Source: Isoetes taiwanensis
Taxonomy: Eukaryota > Streptophyta > Lycopodiopsida > Isoetales > Isoetaceae
Reading direction: 5' to 3'
Assembly: GCA_021234155.1 (NCBI GenBank)
Contig: JAJEKV010000053.1
Location: 1,189,307-1,253,306, forward strand
Length of the DNA: 64,000 bases
Below the pieces are notes generated by a model, which saw only the letters and a program-made list of their open reading frames with translations, made no database searches and was not told the DNA's origin. This document shows, piece by piece, positions 1-10,447 of the stretch. A program made the translations under genes and the position numbers. The first letter of the stretch is position 1; every line of letters starts with the position of its first letter.

Positions 1-1329
1 TTGGCCTTCAACTGATGTTAGATGTCCTCCTTATTCTTGATAGAGGATAATAATGTCATAACTAGTGCTCTAAAAGCCTCTAAAATAAAGAGCCTTTTGT
101 TGAACAGTTTTGAACTACTAACATAATTATAAGGTTGGGCAAATTTGGCTTTAAGTATTGTTGTTTTTAAGGATCATATGCGCTCCTCCAAAGTTTCATT
201 GCATGGCGGACATGGATGTGGTAACCATGGTCTTGCGAGTTGACCTCCAACTCTAAAAGAAGTCGTGATGTTGTAGTTCACCTTCAACTTGCATAAAAGT
301 TGTAATTTTTCCATTTTTCATTGTTTTCTAGATAGTGAGACAGAGATAGGTTGTTATCACTCATCATGATGCTTTTTCATTCTCGTGATGAACTCCTAGA
401 GCATATAAGTGCAGTAGGGTGACAATGCAAAAAATAAGGGACCCTTGTGACAACATATCATCAGGATGAAAATCTCGTCTTTTTGGTTCGAGAAATATCA
501 TACTCAGAAATGGTCGCTAGAGATCTGCAAAAGTACGCCTACATTGCCAAGGATGAAGAACCCCTATAACGATGGACAAAATGAATGCCACAAACTCTAA
601 AATCCAAACATTGAACAATTGTTCGAAAACCATACAAAGAACTTAAAGAACACCAAAAAAATGGCGGGGAGGGGTGGGATGTTGGTCACAGGGGCTTGGT
701 TCCAAAAATATTGCAGTTTAAAATCATGCGTCGAGAATTTTTGAGGATACACGTGCATTTTTCACATTAAGAATTGAACGTCCTTTTTCTGGCAGAATTA
801 AAGAATAAGGATTGTAGCTTATCAGATGGGGTTTAGAACAACAAGAAGCTTGATGGTTTAGGATAAAAAGTTTCAGGAAAAGTGTGAGTGGGAAGGGAAG
901 TAAGGACAAAAGAGTAAGGGTGCTTTCCCATGGGCCTCTGACCTCAAGGTTTTCTTGAGGTCCAGATCAAGGCATGAAGGTTCTCGTGGGCGCCTCGACC
1001 TCAAAGACTCGTGTTTTGACCTCGAATCAAAAAGTAATCACCAAGCATTTCTCAACGCCGTGTTTTTGACTGATCCAAATTCTCGTGTCGCCAATCTCAT
1101 GGGAAAGCACCCTAAGTGCTGCTATGCAAAGACAACCTGCAAGAGAGAACTCCTTTGAGTATATAAACTGCTACTTCTAGTCTGGAGGATGCCTATACTG
1201 TGGTCCAAATCAATGCATTGTAGGATGGCCTTTAAAAGACCATTCTCCCATGCTCGGCAACCGATTTCTACTAAGGTACGCGAATAATATAATACCAAGC
1301 CTATTATAAGGTTTTCCACGTCAACGATC
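1..1329. other. Unassigned sequence upstream of H2B
   Basis: I recognise no gene here. The open frames are short, overlap on both strands and have no family signature. One small perfect hairpin is visible (arms ACCTCAAG at 941-948 and CTTGAGGT at 954-961), and related GACCTC words recur to about 1025. The stretch could be decayed repeat DNA, but nothing ties it to a named family. Confidence 0.5.
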
Positions 1330-1498
1330 CAGACAAAGGCCTAACGGTGCAGATCTGATTGGCTTCAACGGGCAGGATCGTTCCAGCTCAGCGATCCAAG
1401 ACTCTGTTCCCGCCTATATAGTGCTCTTTTGGCTTGTGAGACAAGCAGATCGATTCTAGTTGTATTCTATTCTATTGTGAGAGAGAGAGGGTTTAGCA
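1330..1498 (+). promoter_or_regulatory. H2B promoter and 5' leader
   Basis: A TATA box (TATATA, 1415-1420) lies about 80 bp before the H2B start codon, so transcription probably begins near 1445-1455. An inverted CCAAT box (GATTGG, 1357-1362) lies upstream. Several GATCC/CGATCC words (about 1325, 1375 and 1393) resemble the GATC-containing elements seen in plant histone promoters. I did not find a perfect plant histone octamer. The leader is purine-rich (GAGAGAGAGAGGG) just before the ATG. Confidence 0.6.
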
Positions 1499-1927
1499 AT
1501 GGCGCCCAAATCCGGCGATGGCGAGCAGAAGGCAGGCAAGACCACCAAGGCAGAGAAGAAGCCTGCTCCGGCCGTGGCAAGCAAGGGCAAGAAGGCCGAG
1601 AAGAAGCCTGCCAAGGAAGGGGAGAAGAAAAAAAAGCGCGTTAAGCGCAGTGTTGAAAGCTACAAGATCTACATCTTCAAGGTTCTCAAACAGGTTCATC
1701 CTGATACTGGAATTTCTTCTAAAGCTATGGGAATCATGAATTCTTTTATCAATGATATTTTTGAGAAGCTGGCCCAAGAAGCTTCTAAGCTTGCTAGGTA
1801 TAATAAGAAGCCTACTATTACTTCTCGGGAGATTCAGACCGCCGTTCGTTTGATTTTGCCTGGTGAACTTGCCAAGCATGCTGTTTCTGAGGGTACTAAA
1901 GCTGTCACTAAGTTTACCAGTGCCTGA
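1499..1927 (+). CDS. Histone H2B
   Basis: This is core histone H2B, which pairs with H2A and wraps DNA in the nucleosome. The frame is intronless and 142 codons long, normal for plant H2B. Residues 1-50 are the lysine/alanine/proline-rich plant tail with repeated AEKKPA words and a KKKKRVKRS basic patch. From about residue 51 the histone fold follows: [20 protein letters not shown], then [19 protein letters not shown], then [20 protein letters not shown], ending [15 protein letters not shown]. The C-terminal lysine that is ubiquitinated in H2B is present (AVTK). The ATG sits in a good context (GCAATGG) behind a TATA box. Codons of the tail mostly end in G or C, whereas after about codon 60 they often end in T. 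No break is seen, so it is probably functional. Confidence 0.97.
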   Translation: MAPKSGDGEQKAGKTTKAEKKPAPAVASKGKKAEKKPAKEGEKKKKRVKRSVESYKIYIFKVLKQVHPDTGISSKAMGIMNSFINDIFEKLAQEASKLARYNKKPTITSREIQTAVRLILPGELAKHAVSEGTKAVTKFTSA

Positions 1928-3880
1928 TTGCCCCATTTTACTTCCTTGGATTTTCTGTAATGGTGTATTTTTACACCACCACTCTTTGGAAGTTCCAGCT
2001 TTGGGATGGTTATCTGCAGGTTTTTTTTTACTTTCTTGGCTGATCAGATAAATATTGTGGAAACTATAATTGTTTTTTAATTTGTAATGTACATTCGAAG
2101 CAGGGTATTGCCTGTAAAATATAAGCATTCAGTGATTTTGGCTCAAACATACTCCTAAGCTGTGAATGTTCGTACTTTTGTTATTTATCTGGTTAATTTC
2201 GCGAAGACTGGTTTGGCAACAGTTTGATACAGGAAAAGTCTACAGCTTGATATGCTGTAAAAAAACAGAAGCCCCAAATTTTAAACATTTACTAGGAATT
2301 GATTGCAAACAACTCATATCCGGCCATATTCTGTTGACTCTGATAATGATGTTTAGCCAATGGATTTTTAACTACCACTCTTTATTTAACCCTACATAAG
2401 CAGTCTGTTGCTCAATTGACATGGGTTAAAGACGTAAGTAAATTTTATCAGCTAAAATTGAGTGCCTCTTTTCAGCTTGTGCCTAGTGGATATCTTACGT
2501 TCAGGATTACTCGATGGCTATAGTTCACTCATTGTGCCCAAATTTACTCGTGGAAATATTAAAATCTAACAAGGTGATGTGAAGGTTCATAGAAATATTC
2601 TTGCATGCTCCTTTAGGTACAATAGAAATTTTCCTTTGCTTAAAAAGCCATTCCACGATGATCAAGATTTCTTTTTGCTAAAACTACTTGTTCAAGTTAG
2701 GTTCCTTTGTATTTGATAAGGTGGTATCTTGACCTTAGTCTAAGTTCTATCTTACCTCAAGTTTTTTTGCTTGCAGCATTTGGGTTCAATGCAAATTGAC
2801 CTATTCAACTTCAGATAACACAAACTTAATGGATAGATAGATAACCACCAAAGGCCATGGGAGGGCAGAAGCCTAATCAAAATAGAACAAAACACGAAGG
2901 GGCAAATAGCATGATGGTAGTCTTCCCTATGTAGAACCTCCAGATATAGTCAACCCAAGGATTGGATGGCCAGTGATCTATAATAATTGCTACACCTCCT
3001 CGATCTACAAAAATGATGCCTTGCATTCTTTACTTTGCACAACTCTTCTCAAAGATGAAGTGCATCTCAAAAAGGCGAGAAGGTGTCAAGACCGTCAAAG
3101 GTGTGTTGCTCCAACCCTACAAGTGTACCCAATCCATATGCACCATGTAGAGCTCCATCTATATGCGCCTCGCGACAACGCAAAATTCAAGTCTCCAGCA
3201 TCAACCCTGGTGGCCTCTTCAACCTATTGTATAGCATCTTTTAGGTAATCTAGCCTTGTTCAAACATCTCATCTAGTCTTCAAATTTCCATTTTTGACCT
3301 CAGATAGACTAGAATTATCCAACCCCGTGAATTTTCCAAGTCATCCAAAATTAGGGTTTTCCCTTTTCTATAAATAGACCCCTCATTTCTCAAATAGCAC
3401 CCTACAAATCTACTTTTTGCCCTTCTAGCCCGATTTCGGCTCCACTGAGGCTCTTGCAAACCGTTTGATACCTTCTTCCGCATTTAATCAATGGCAACCT
3501 CGATTTTTCAATAGATGGTACAGTCACTCATGCCACCCGGCCGGCGTCGACCAAATCTTCCATATCTTCAGGAAGGAGGTAGATGTCCAAGCAACCTTGC
3601 ACGCAACCCCACTTCTGATGAGAGTCTTGTCCGAGTTCCAAGCTAGGGTAGAACCAACAGCTAGTGCAACTCCCCCCTTGCATAGGCTACTTTGTCCCTA
3701 GACAATCCCTGCAGCATTAGGCGATGTTCCAAACATCGCCAAATACTTGACAAATAAGGCGCAACGCACACCTGAGCCAATGGTCCTAACTGTCAATAGG
3801 ACCAAGTACTTCTCCTTCAACACTGCCTTGGCAATCTTTCTCACCCACCGTGTGCGAGAACACCGTGGGGAAACCTCCAT
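1928..3880. other. H2B 3' flank and unassigned spacer
   Basis: The first roughly 200 bp are T-rich and probably hold the H2B 3' UTR. Plant histone mRNAs are polyadenylated and no animal-type histone stem-loop is seen. The rest has only short frames without recognisable motifs. From about 3500 the base composition becomes GC-rich and resembles the degraded coding sequence that follows, so the left edge of the repeat block may lie there. Confidence 0.4.
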
Positions 3881-5027
3881 TCCCCCATGGACGTGGACCC
3901 ATTAGCCATAGCGGCGAACAACCGGCTCCTTACGCTAAATGATGAACAGGAGCGGGAAGGAAAACAAGAGGAGGACTCGGGCGAACGGGAATCGAGGAGG
4001 AGGGAAGACTATGTCGAAGCTTCGACCCAAATGAGGAGGCGGGCGACAAGCGAGAAAGGTGAGTGGCAAGACTTGAGAGAAGCCGGCAAACTCTTAGAGT
4101 CGCGCCACCCCTTATTACAAGCCTAGCCCCCATTATGGTCGGCGAAGGAGTTTCGCTTCTAGCGACATCCAAAACCTCCCTGAGTGCGTGTGGAAAGGGA
4201 GTAATGCACTGAAGAGTTGCTGCACCAACTCCGGAAGAACGGACCTGACGACTTCATCGTCCGAGGAGCATCGACTTCCCACTCCAAGTAAGGGAAGCCG
4301 ACACTTACACGGGGAGAGTCGACCTCCGACATCCAAGCCTACAGCAAAGACGTGCGATTATGGAGGCGGACCAGGCAGAAAAATCAACTTCCGACCCGGA
4401 GGAAGTGTTCCTTGCCCTACAGAAACGAGATGGGGATCCGCTATGCGACCTCCCTCAACATCCTAACGGCAAGCTCTTTTCAAAGAACACCTCCCCCGAG
4501 AGGAGAGGCGACCGACCTCGAGGGCTTCAGCAAAATGAGACTACAGGAGCTCACCACCACGGTGGAGGTTGATGACTTTGGCCGGCGTACACGAGCCGAT
4601 ACCGAATGGCCGAGGACCGCCTCCATAACCGACGCATCATTATGCTATTACCTTCCCCGGCGATGGATGGAAGAATAGCGGTAATTCAATCGCAAATTCA
4701 CCCCCGTAGGCGCAGGAAGGAGTATCGATGCTAATTGCGCCTCAGATTTGGCCGGGCATGCCGGGTTACCCCTCAACACCGAAGTATGCCATCCCGGTGA
4801 AGAGAGCGTAGGCACTCGATGTTTTTCGACTTCGCCATACCTACAAAGGCGGGAAGATCAAGCGGACCGCAGCTTATACGTCCGACCGCAGAGTCGAAGA
4901 CTTGGCGAGAGCTTTGCAGGGTGGATCTTCAGTCAACGTCCTTAGGAACTTGGGTCATTCAGTGGGAACAGCCCAAGTGAAGAAGTTCCTAGAGGACAAT
5001 CCATCCTACCGGCGTTATCAAGAATAG
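3881..5027 (+). pseudogene. Degenerate coding-like region upstream of gag
   Basis: The sequence is GC-rich and coding-like, broken by shifts between all three forward frames. Readable pieces include 3887-4126 (charged, E/R-rich), 4360-4572 and an open stretch at 4812-5027 that ends at TAG with residues VKKFLEDNPSYRRYQE. I recognise no domain. It precedes the chromovirus gag by about 175 bp of AT-rich DNA and may be an extra ORF or N-terminal gag part of that element, or a different repeat. No LTR copy and no tRNA primer-binding site is visible here, so the 5' end of the element is missing or unrecognisable. Confidence 0.35.
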
Positions 5028-5201
5028 TTAGGAATCTTGATACCAGGAGTCCTTTGTAGTAAACATATTATATAATATAAATATAACTTCTTGTGCATTT
5101 TTAAACATTTTGTTGATATATTTTGCTCCGCAACTATACCAACAACACATATAATGCAAAAGAGCAAACAAAACTAACCGTACAACCATGACCAATTGTG
5201 T

Positions 5202-6514
5202 ATGCAGAAAGGGAACAACGAACAGTCGAGCAAAACAGGAGGCCCAACAGAGATGAAGAAACTCCTGACAGGCAACCACTTCAAAGGAACCTCTTCGAAG
5301 GATATGGCCCCATGACACCTGAAGAAGAGTTGTCGCAGAGTCAATGCATTCGACCAGATAAAGGCCCTACTAGCAGCCCAAGCATCATCCGGGCCACAAA
5401 CGATGCCCCGAAAGTCGGGGAAGGACAAGAGAAGGAGTAAGAGAAGGAGGTCCCCTAGCACAGAGACCTCCGAATCAAGCTCAACTTCCGACTCTGAGTC
5501 TGAAAAAGAGGCTGAGCAAGCGCCGGACCGTAGAGACGGCAGGCACAAGAACACTAAGGCCTTAGATTACCAGAAAAAGGTGGACTCAGCACTGGGCAAT
5601 GTGTGGAAAACCCGGAAACTTGAACAGTTCTTGGGCGAGAACAGATCCGGCCTAGAAGCGGAGGCATGGCTGGACGAAATGAGCGAGTACGGCAATGCCT
5701 ATGGTATGAAGGACAAAGACAAAGGCGGGGGTGGCGGCGCCTAACCCGAAGGGGGCACTGACGATATGGTGGAAGGGCTATGCCAAAGCCCATGGGTTGA
5801 GCAGGGACGCATGCCGATTTAAGAAGTTCTCAAAAGCTTTCAAGAAACACTATGTTCCTCGGGAACACAAGTCGAACATGATGCAGCAGTTTTACAGATT
5901 GCAGCAGGGGTACAAGACGGTGCAGAAGTACACCGAAGAGTTCATGAGGCTAAGACTGTATGTGCCTAAACCGAAATGCGAAAACACGCAGATGGAAAGC
6001 TACATAGAAGGGCTGAACGAGGAACTTAGGAAACTCGTAAAGGGCAATAGACCCCAAAAACAAATTAATGCGGCGGAGTCCAAGGCAATTAGTTTGCAAG
6101 GATCGGGCCGCAAAAAACAAAGGTACGAGGCACCCTCACTATCGTGGATAGAGGAAAAGCAACAGGGAGCTACAAATCCTAGGGCAGCCCAAGCCAAGCC
6201 CCAAGAAAGTCCCCATATGGAAACAAAAAGAAAGAAAGCAGGTGTCCTTCAAGGACAAACGGAAGGTTCCAACTACTCCAAAGCGGTGCGGGTCGGCTTC
6301 TTGCGGCGATGCCCAAGGAGAAAAGGCAGGAATGCATAGAGAAGCGACTACGCTTTAGATGTTTCCAGCGAGACAATCGAACAAAGAACCGCCCATTTGT
6401 TATGAGCTCAGCGCCAGCGTATGGGGGATGGGACACTCCATCGACGAGGACGGCGAGGAGGCACGCCGATTACATTCGTGGTGAGTGCCACATCTTATTT
6501 TGCTATAGATACTG
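5202..6514 (+). pseudogene. gag: Chromovirus gag (frameshifted)
   Basis: Gag packages element RNA in cytoplasmic particles. An ATG at 5202 opens a frame that continues to 5744 apart from one in-frame TGA at 5313-5315. It includes a Ser/Arg-rich stretch (5440-5520). A frame change near 5730 leads into the retrotransposon gag domain, with WWKGYAKAHG and FKKHYVPREHK, roughly 5755-6060. Another change near 6240 leads to a frame starting at 6309 (PKEKRQECIEKRLRFRCFQRD) that looks like the segment before a zinc knuckle; the CCHC cysteines are mostly lost. Composition is GC-rich compared with flanking spacer. Confidence 0.75.
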
Positions 6515-6539
6515 AATGCGAGACCCAAGATAAGGTAAT

Positions 6540-8816
6540 CACCACGCAGTAAGGGAAGGCAAAGGCCAAGTCCTTCATAGTCTTGATAGACTCTGGAAGT
6601 AGCCATAACTTCGCATCCCCGAGGATGGTTGAAATGTTGAAATTGAAACCCCTAAAGTCCAAACCAAGGCCCGTAGTCTTGGCAAGCGGGGCAGTAAGAC
6701 ATACAGCGGGGAAGAGAATCAACTTCGACATTGACTTGCCGTGAATTAATATCCGTGATGGGGGCGTATAATGGGCATTGGCAACACGACCTGATTGTTG
6801 GAATGGAGTACCTCGGACCAGCCGGGGCTATCATTGATTGTGGAAAGCGGAAGGTGACCTTCCCAACACCCGACGGCAAGGCCATTGAGATCACAGGTAA
6901 AGAAGTTACCCCCATCATGCAATGTATGTCCGTTAAGAAGCTGCTCAAATCTATAAAGAGCGAGAAGGTAGCATACATCTTCAAACTCGAGATTGAGGAA
7001 CCCGAAGCCGAAGAAAGCAAGGAAGACAAGGGGCTCAACAACTTACCCAAGCCAATCGCCAACTTGATTAAGGAGTTCCACGACCTCTTTCCGTGATGAG
7101 ATCGAGAAGCTTCCTCCTTACAGGGGAGTAGAGTGTGAGATAGCACTCGAACCAGGGACCAAGCCGACAAGCAAGGCCCCATATAGAATGACCACACATG
7201 AACTTACTGAACTAAAGAAGCAGCTACAAGAATTGCTCGATCTAGGGTTTATCACGCCCAGTGTCTCACCATTTGGGGCACCCATCCTCTTTGTCAAGAA
7301 GAAGGATGGAAGCTTGAGGATGCATAGACTACTGATAAATTGAACAAGCACACCATCAAGAACAAGTACGCACTCCCGTGTCGGGACGACTTGATGGACC
7401 AACTCAAGGGGCAAAGGTCTACTCCAAGATCGACCTAAGATCGTGGTACCACCAAATCAGAATAAAGGAAGAGGACATCCACAAAAAAATTTTCGAACCG
7501 ATCACGGGCATTATGAGTTCATCGTAATGCTATCCAACGCCCAGCCCACGCTCATGAGACTCATGAACGACATCTTCGAGAATACTTGGACACCTTTGTG
7601 ATAGTATTCTTCGACGACGACATTCCGTGTACAAGAATCCATTGAAGAGCATGCTCGGACGCCGAAAAGGTGCTCGAGAAACTAAGGAGACATCGGTTGT
7701 ATGCCAAGTTGTCGGCGTCACCGCAACGAGAAGGTGGAATACCCTACGGCCATGTGATCTCAGCAGAAGGAATCTCGGCAGCACCCAGCCAAGATTAAAG
7801 CAAGAATCCAATGGCCAGCACCAAAGAACGCCCACGAGGTCAAGTTTCCTTGGCCTAGCAGGTATTACAGAAGTTCGTGGAAGAACTTCGCGAAAGATAG
7901 CAGCCCCATCGACGGAACTTGACAAAAATGGAGAAAGTAAAAAATTGGGCCGACCATTGGCTCAAGAAAGCCCAAGCGAGGATTTGAGTTGTTGAAGGAA
8001 GCCTTGACAACCGCCTCCCCGCCTTGACCCCGCCGGACTTAAAAAGGACAAATTGGTGGCAACGGACGCCAAGCAAGATAGCCACAAAAAAGCTAATGCA
8101 AGAAGAGCGGGTAATAGCATACGACTCAAGGAAAATGAACGACGCCGAAACGCGTTACCCGACACATGACCAGGAACTGCTAGCAGTTGTCAGGGCATTG
8201 AGAATCTGGAGGCATTACCTCTTAGGGAGTAAGTTCCAGTTGGACACCATCACCGTGAGCCTCCAAAGACGTATTCACACAACCACATCCTAATCTAAGA
8301 CAGAGAAGGTGGATGGAATTTCTCGAGGAGTACGACTTTGAGATAGTCTACAAACCCGGGAAGCTTAACGTGGTAGCAGATGCGCTTTCAAGACATCCAC
8401 TGACAACCAGGGTACACTGCAATGCAATCTCGACGCTCTTCAGCGATTTCGGGAAAAAGATAGAAGAAACATTGCCAACAGATGTCGACTTCAAGGAAGT
8501 ATGGGCAAGCCTGTGCAAGGAAGCGAGAACGGATAAGGAGAGGGAAGCCTTCAAAAACTTTAGGAAGGAAGGTAACCTCCTATACCATAAGAACAAGTTG
8601 TGCGTGCCGGAATCATCTGGAGTAAGAAGGTTGATCCTCCACGACACCCACAACAGCCCAATAGCTGGCCACGCAGGATTTATGAAGACATATTTTAAAG
8701 TGCGTAGCAGCTACTATTGGCCGGGAATGAAGAAGCAGATAGCTCGCTACATCAAGGAGTGTCGCTTATGCCAAAGAAAACAAAGGCGTAACAACTCAAT
8801 ACCGTGGGCACTGAAC
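6540..8816 (+). pseudogene. pol: Chromovirus pol: protease, RT, RNase H, integrase zinc domain
   Basis: This is polyprotein sequence for element copying. The aspartic protease shows LIDSGSSHNF with its catalytic Asp codon at 6589. The frame at 6731-7096 is the protease-RT linker. RT blocks follow in shifting frames: [20 protein letters not shown] (about 7255-7315), YSKIDLRSWYHQI (about 7420), and a degraded catalytic box FFDDDI (about 7605-7625). RNase H shows ATDAS and ETRYPTHDQELLAVV (8050-8200). The 8313-8906 frame starts with YKPGKLNVVADALSRHP and ends in the HHCC integrase zinc domain (GHAGF, YYWPGMKKQIARYIKECRLC). Homology stops at about 8816, where the nested LTR begins. At least four frame changes are needed to read it. 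Confidence 0.85.
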
Positions 8817-10435
8817 TGGCGTTCGCCCAAAGACAATCACGGTCCCGTGACGATATCGCATCGTTCGTCAATCCGCCGCATTACGCCACTCCAACCGACG
8901 TGGTAGCGGCGTGTAAACAGTGAGTAGCCCTAGGGGGCAACTTGCTAGGTATGTGCATTTCTTATTAATGTGCACATGCACATTTATTAAGGTGCACACA
9001 TTTCCATGTGGGCACATTTAGGTGCACACATTTCCATGTAGGCACATTTGGCCACCTAGCCATTAAAGGCAAGTGGGCCCATTTCCAATTATCCCACATG
9101 CCTAAAGGGATAATTGGAAACCCTAAGCCCCAACCCTTGCCTATTTAAGTAGGAGAACCCTAACTTGCCCATTTTCGTTCCTAGGGTTTTAGAGCTCTGT
9201 TTTGGGCTGCTCTAGGAGTCAAAACAGCCTCCCGGACTGGCCCGAGAGAATGGCACCATTAGTTTCCCTTGATTCGAAAGCGGTTCAAGGGATGGTCGAA
9301 CTTCAGTCGAGGAGCAACAACTCATGGATCGGGTATGTAGTCGATTTAATGGTCTAAACCGTTTTCCACCATTGTATCAGTGAAGTTTAGCCTATTAAAT
9401 CGCCTTTAGCAGCTATCTAGAGATCTCTAGATGAGTAGATACAGGACTCTAACTAAAGAACCTAACTCTATGATATAGATTAGATCTATGTTCTTTAGTT
9501 CTTACGTGATGTATATGGATGATGTATCTCTGTGAACTCCTTGTATTGGGAAGGGGGTAGAGACTTCAAGCTTGGTAGTAGATGCTCCTAGATTAGCCTC
9601 TCTCTAGCACACCATAGATTCGCCTGTGTACAAGAACCACACCTGGTTTGTGGGTGAAGGGGCGACTGGCGGGAAGGAGGTTCGTGTTCTGACTCTTGAA
9701 CGATCCCTCTGGTGTGTAAGGCCTACCGGGGATCATTGTGACTAGGTCTAATGGCTTACCACTGAGTGTGGGTAAGGCATGGGCTCGACACCCGTGAAGT
9801 GGTGTTCATGACTTTCCAGTGGGTTCAGTCGAATACGGGCAGTGGCCCTCTAGTCACCTTGAGTCAAGATGAAGATCTCCCTCGGAGGGAGTGATCCCTA
9901 CCGCCCCATCATCTAACCGGGATGATGACCCCAGGAATAGCCCTTCTGGCTATGCATCCGGCGGGCTACAGTCAGGTCCCGACACTTTTCAGCCTACTCT
10001 GCAAAGTGTGCACAGGAGGGGCGGATGGAGTGGACAACCCTATGCCATGTTCTTATGCCAGCCAAATCCATTGCCATGAATTCATGCCAATGAACTCACG
10101 AGACCCAAGCCGTCATCATCCCTTTGAGTCTCGAGCCTTGGGTAGGATTCCCTATGTGATGTCTGATCTTTGTCTATGCAGATATGTGGAGGACCATCCT
10201 TCCGTGATGGTCATATGATGTTGATGTATGTACCACCGACATGTATGTTTACGCTTCCCTTTAGGTAGGCCCCGAGGGAGACAGGGTAAAGGACCCCTTC
10301 ATTCTTCCCAATCGAACTCTTCAAGGTTGCAAAGGATAATGGGAGAGGCCCTATATTAGCATGGGGCTGGTATGGGGATGAACTCTCCTTTTGTATACCT
10401 GTGAGTGCACCGTATATGAGTAGGGGACGTCCACA
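8817..10435 (+). repeat. 5' LTR of nested element
   Basis: The start is set by alignment with the 3' LTR (TGTGACGTTCC there, TGGCGTTCG here), and the end by CA just before the PBS. A 30 bp motif (GGTGCACACATTTCCATGTG) occurs twice in tandem at 8991-9050. A TATA-like box (CTATTTAAGT, 9141-9150) follows and probably marks the transcription start region. The long part after the TATA box has no recognisable gene; the frame at 9922-10218 is a by-product. Confidence 0.88.
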
Positions 10436-10436
10436 G

Positions 10437-10447
10437 TGGTATCGAGC
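10437..10447 (+). other. tRNA-Met primer-binding site
   Basis: TGGTATCGAGC lies one base after the LTR end CA at 10435. It matches the usual initiator-Met PBS (TGGTATCAGAGC) with one A missing. It sets the LTR/interior boundary and the plus orientation of the nested element. Confidence 0.8.

Noticed and set aside
1493-2128. 211-codon minus-strand ORF over the histone gene
   Set aside because: It is the antisense of the H2B coding sequence and its 3' flank; it has no family signature and H2B is unmistakable on the plus strand.
5040-5200. Intron before gag (AT-rich, ends TATGCAG)
   Set aside because: An acceptor-like site is present but no convincing donor joins a confirmed exon; the ATG at 5202 opens gag without needing it.
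9891-10218. ORFs inside the LTR (also 17071-17448)
   Set aside because: They fall in LTR U5-like sequence and differ between the LTR copies because of indels; not conserved as protein.
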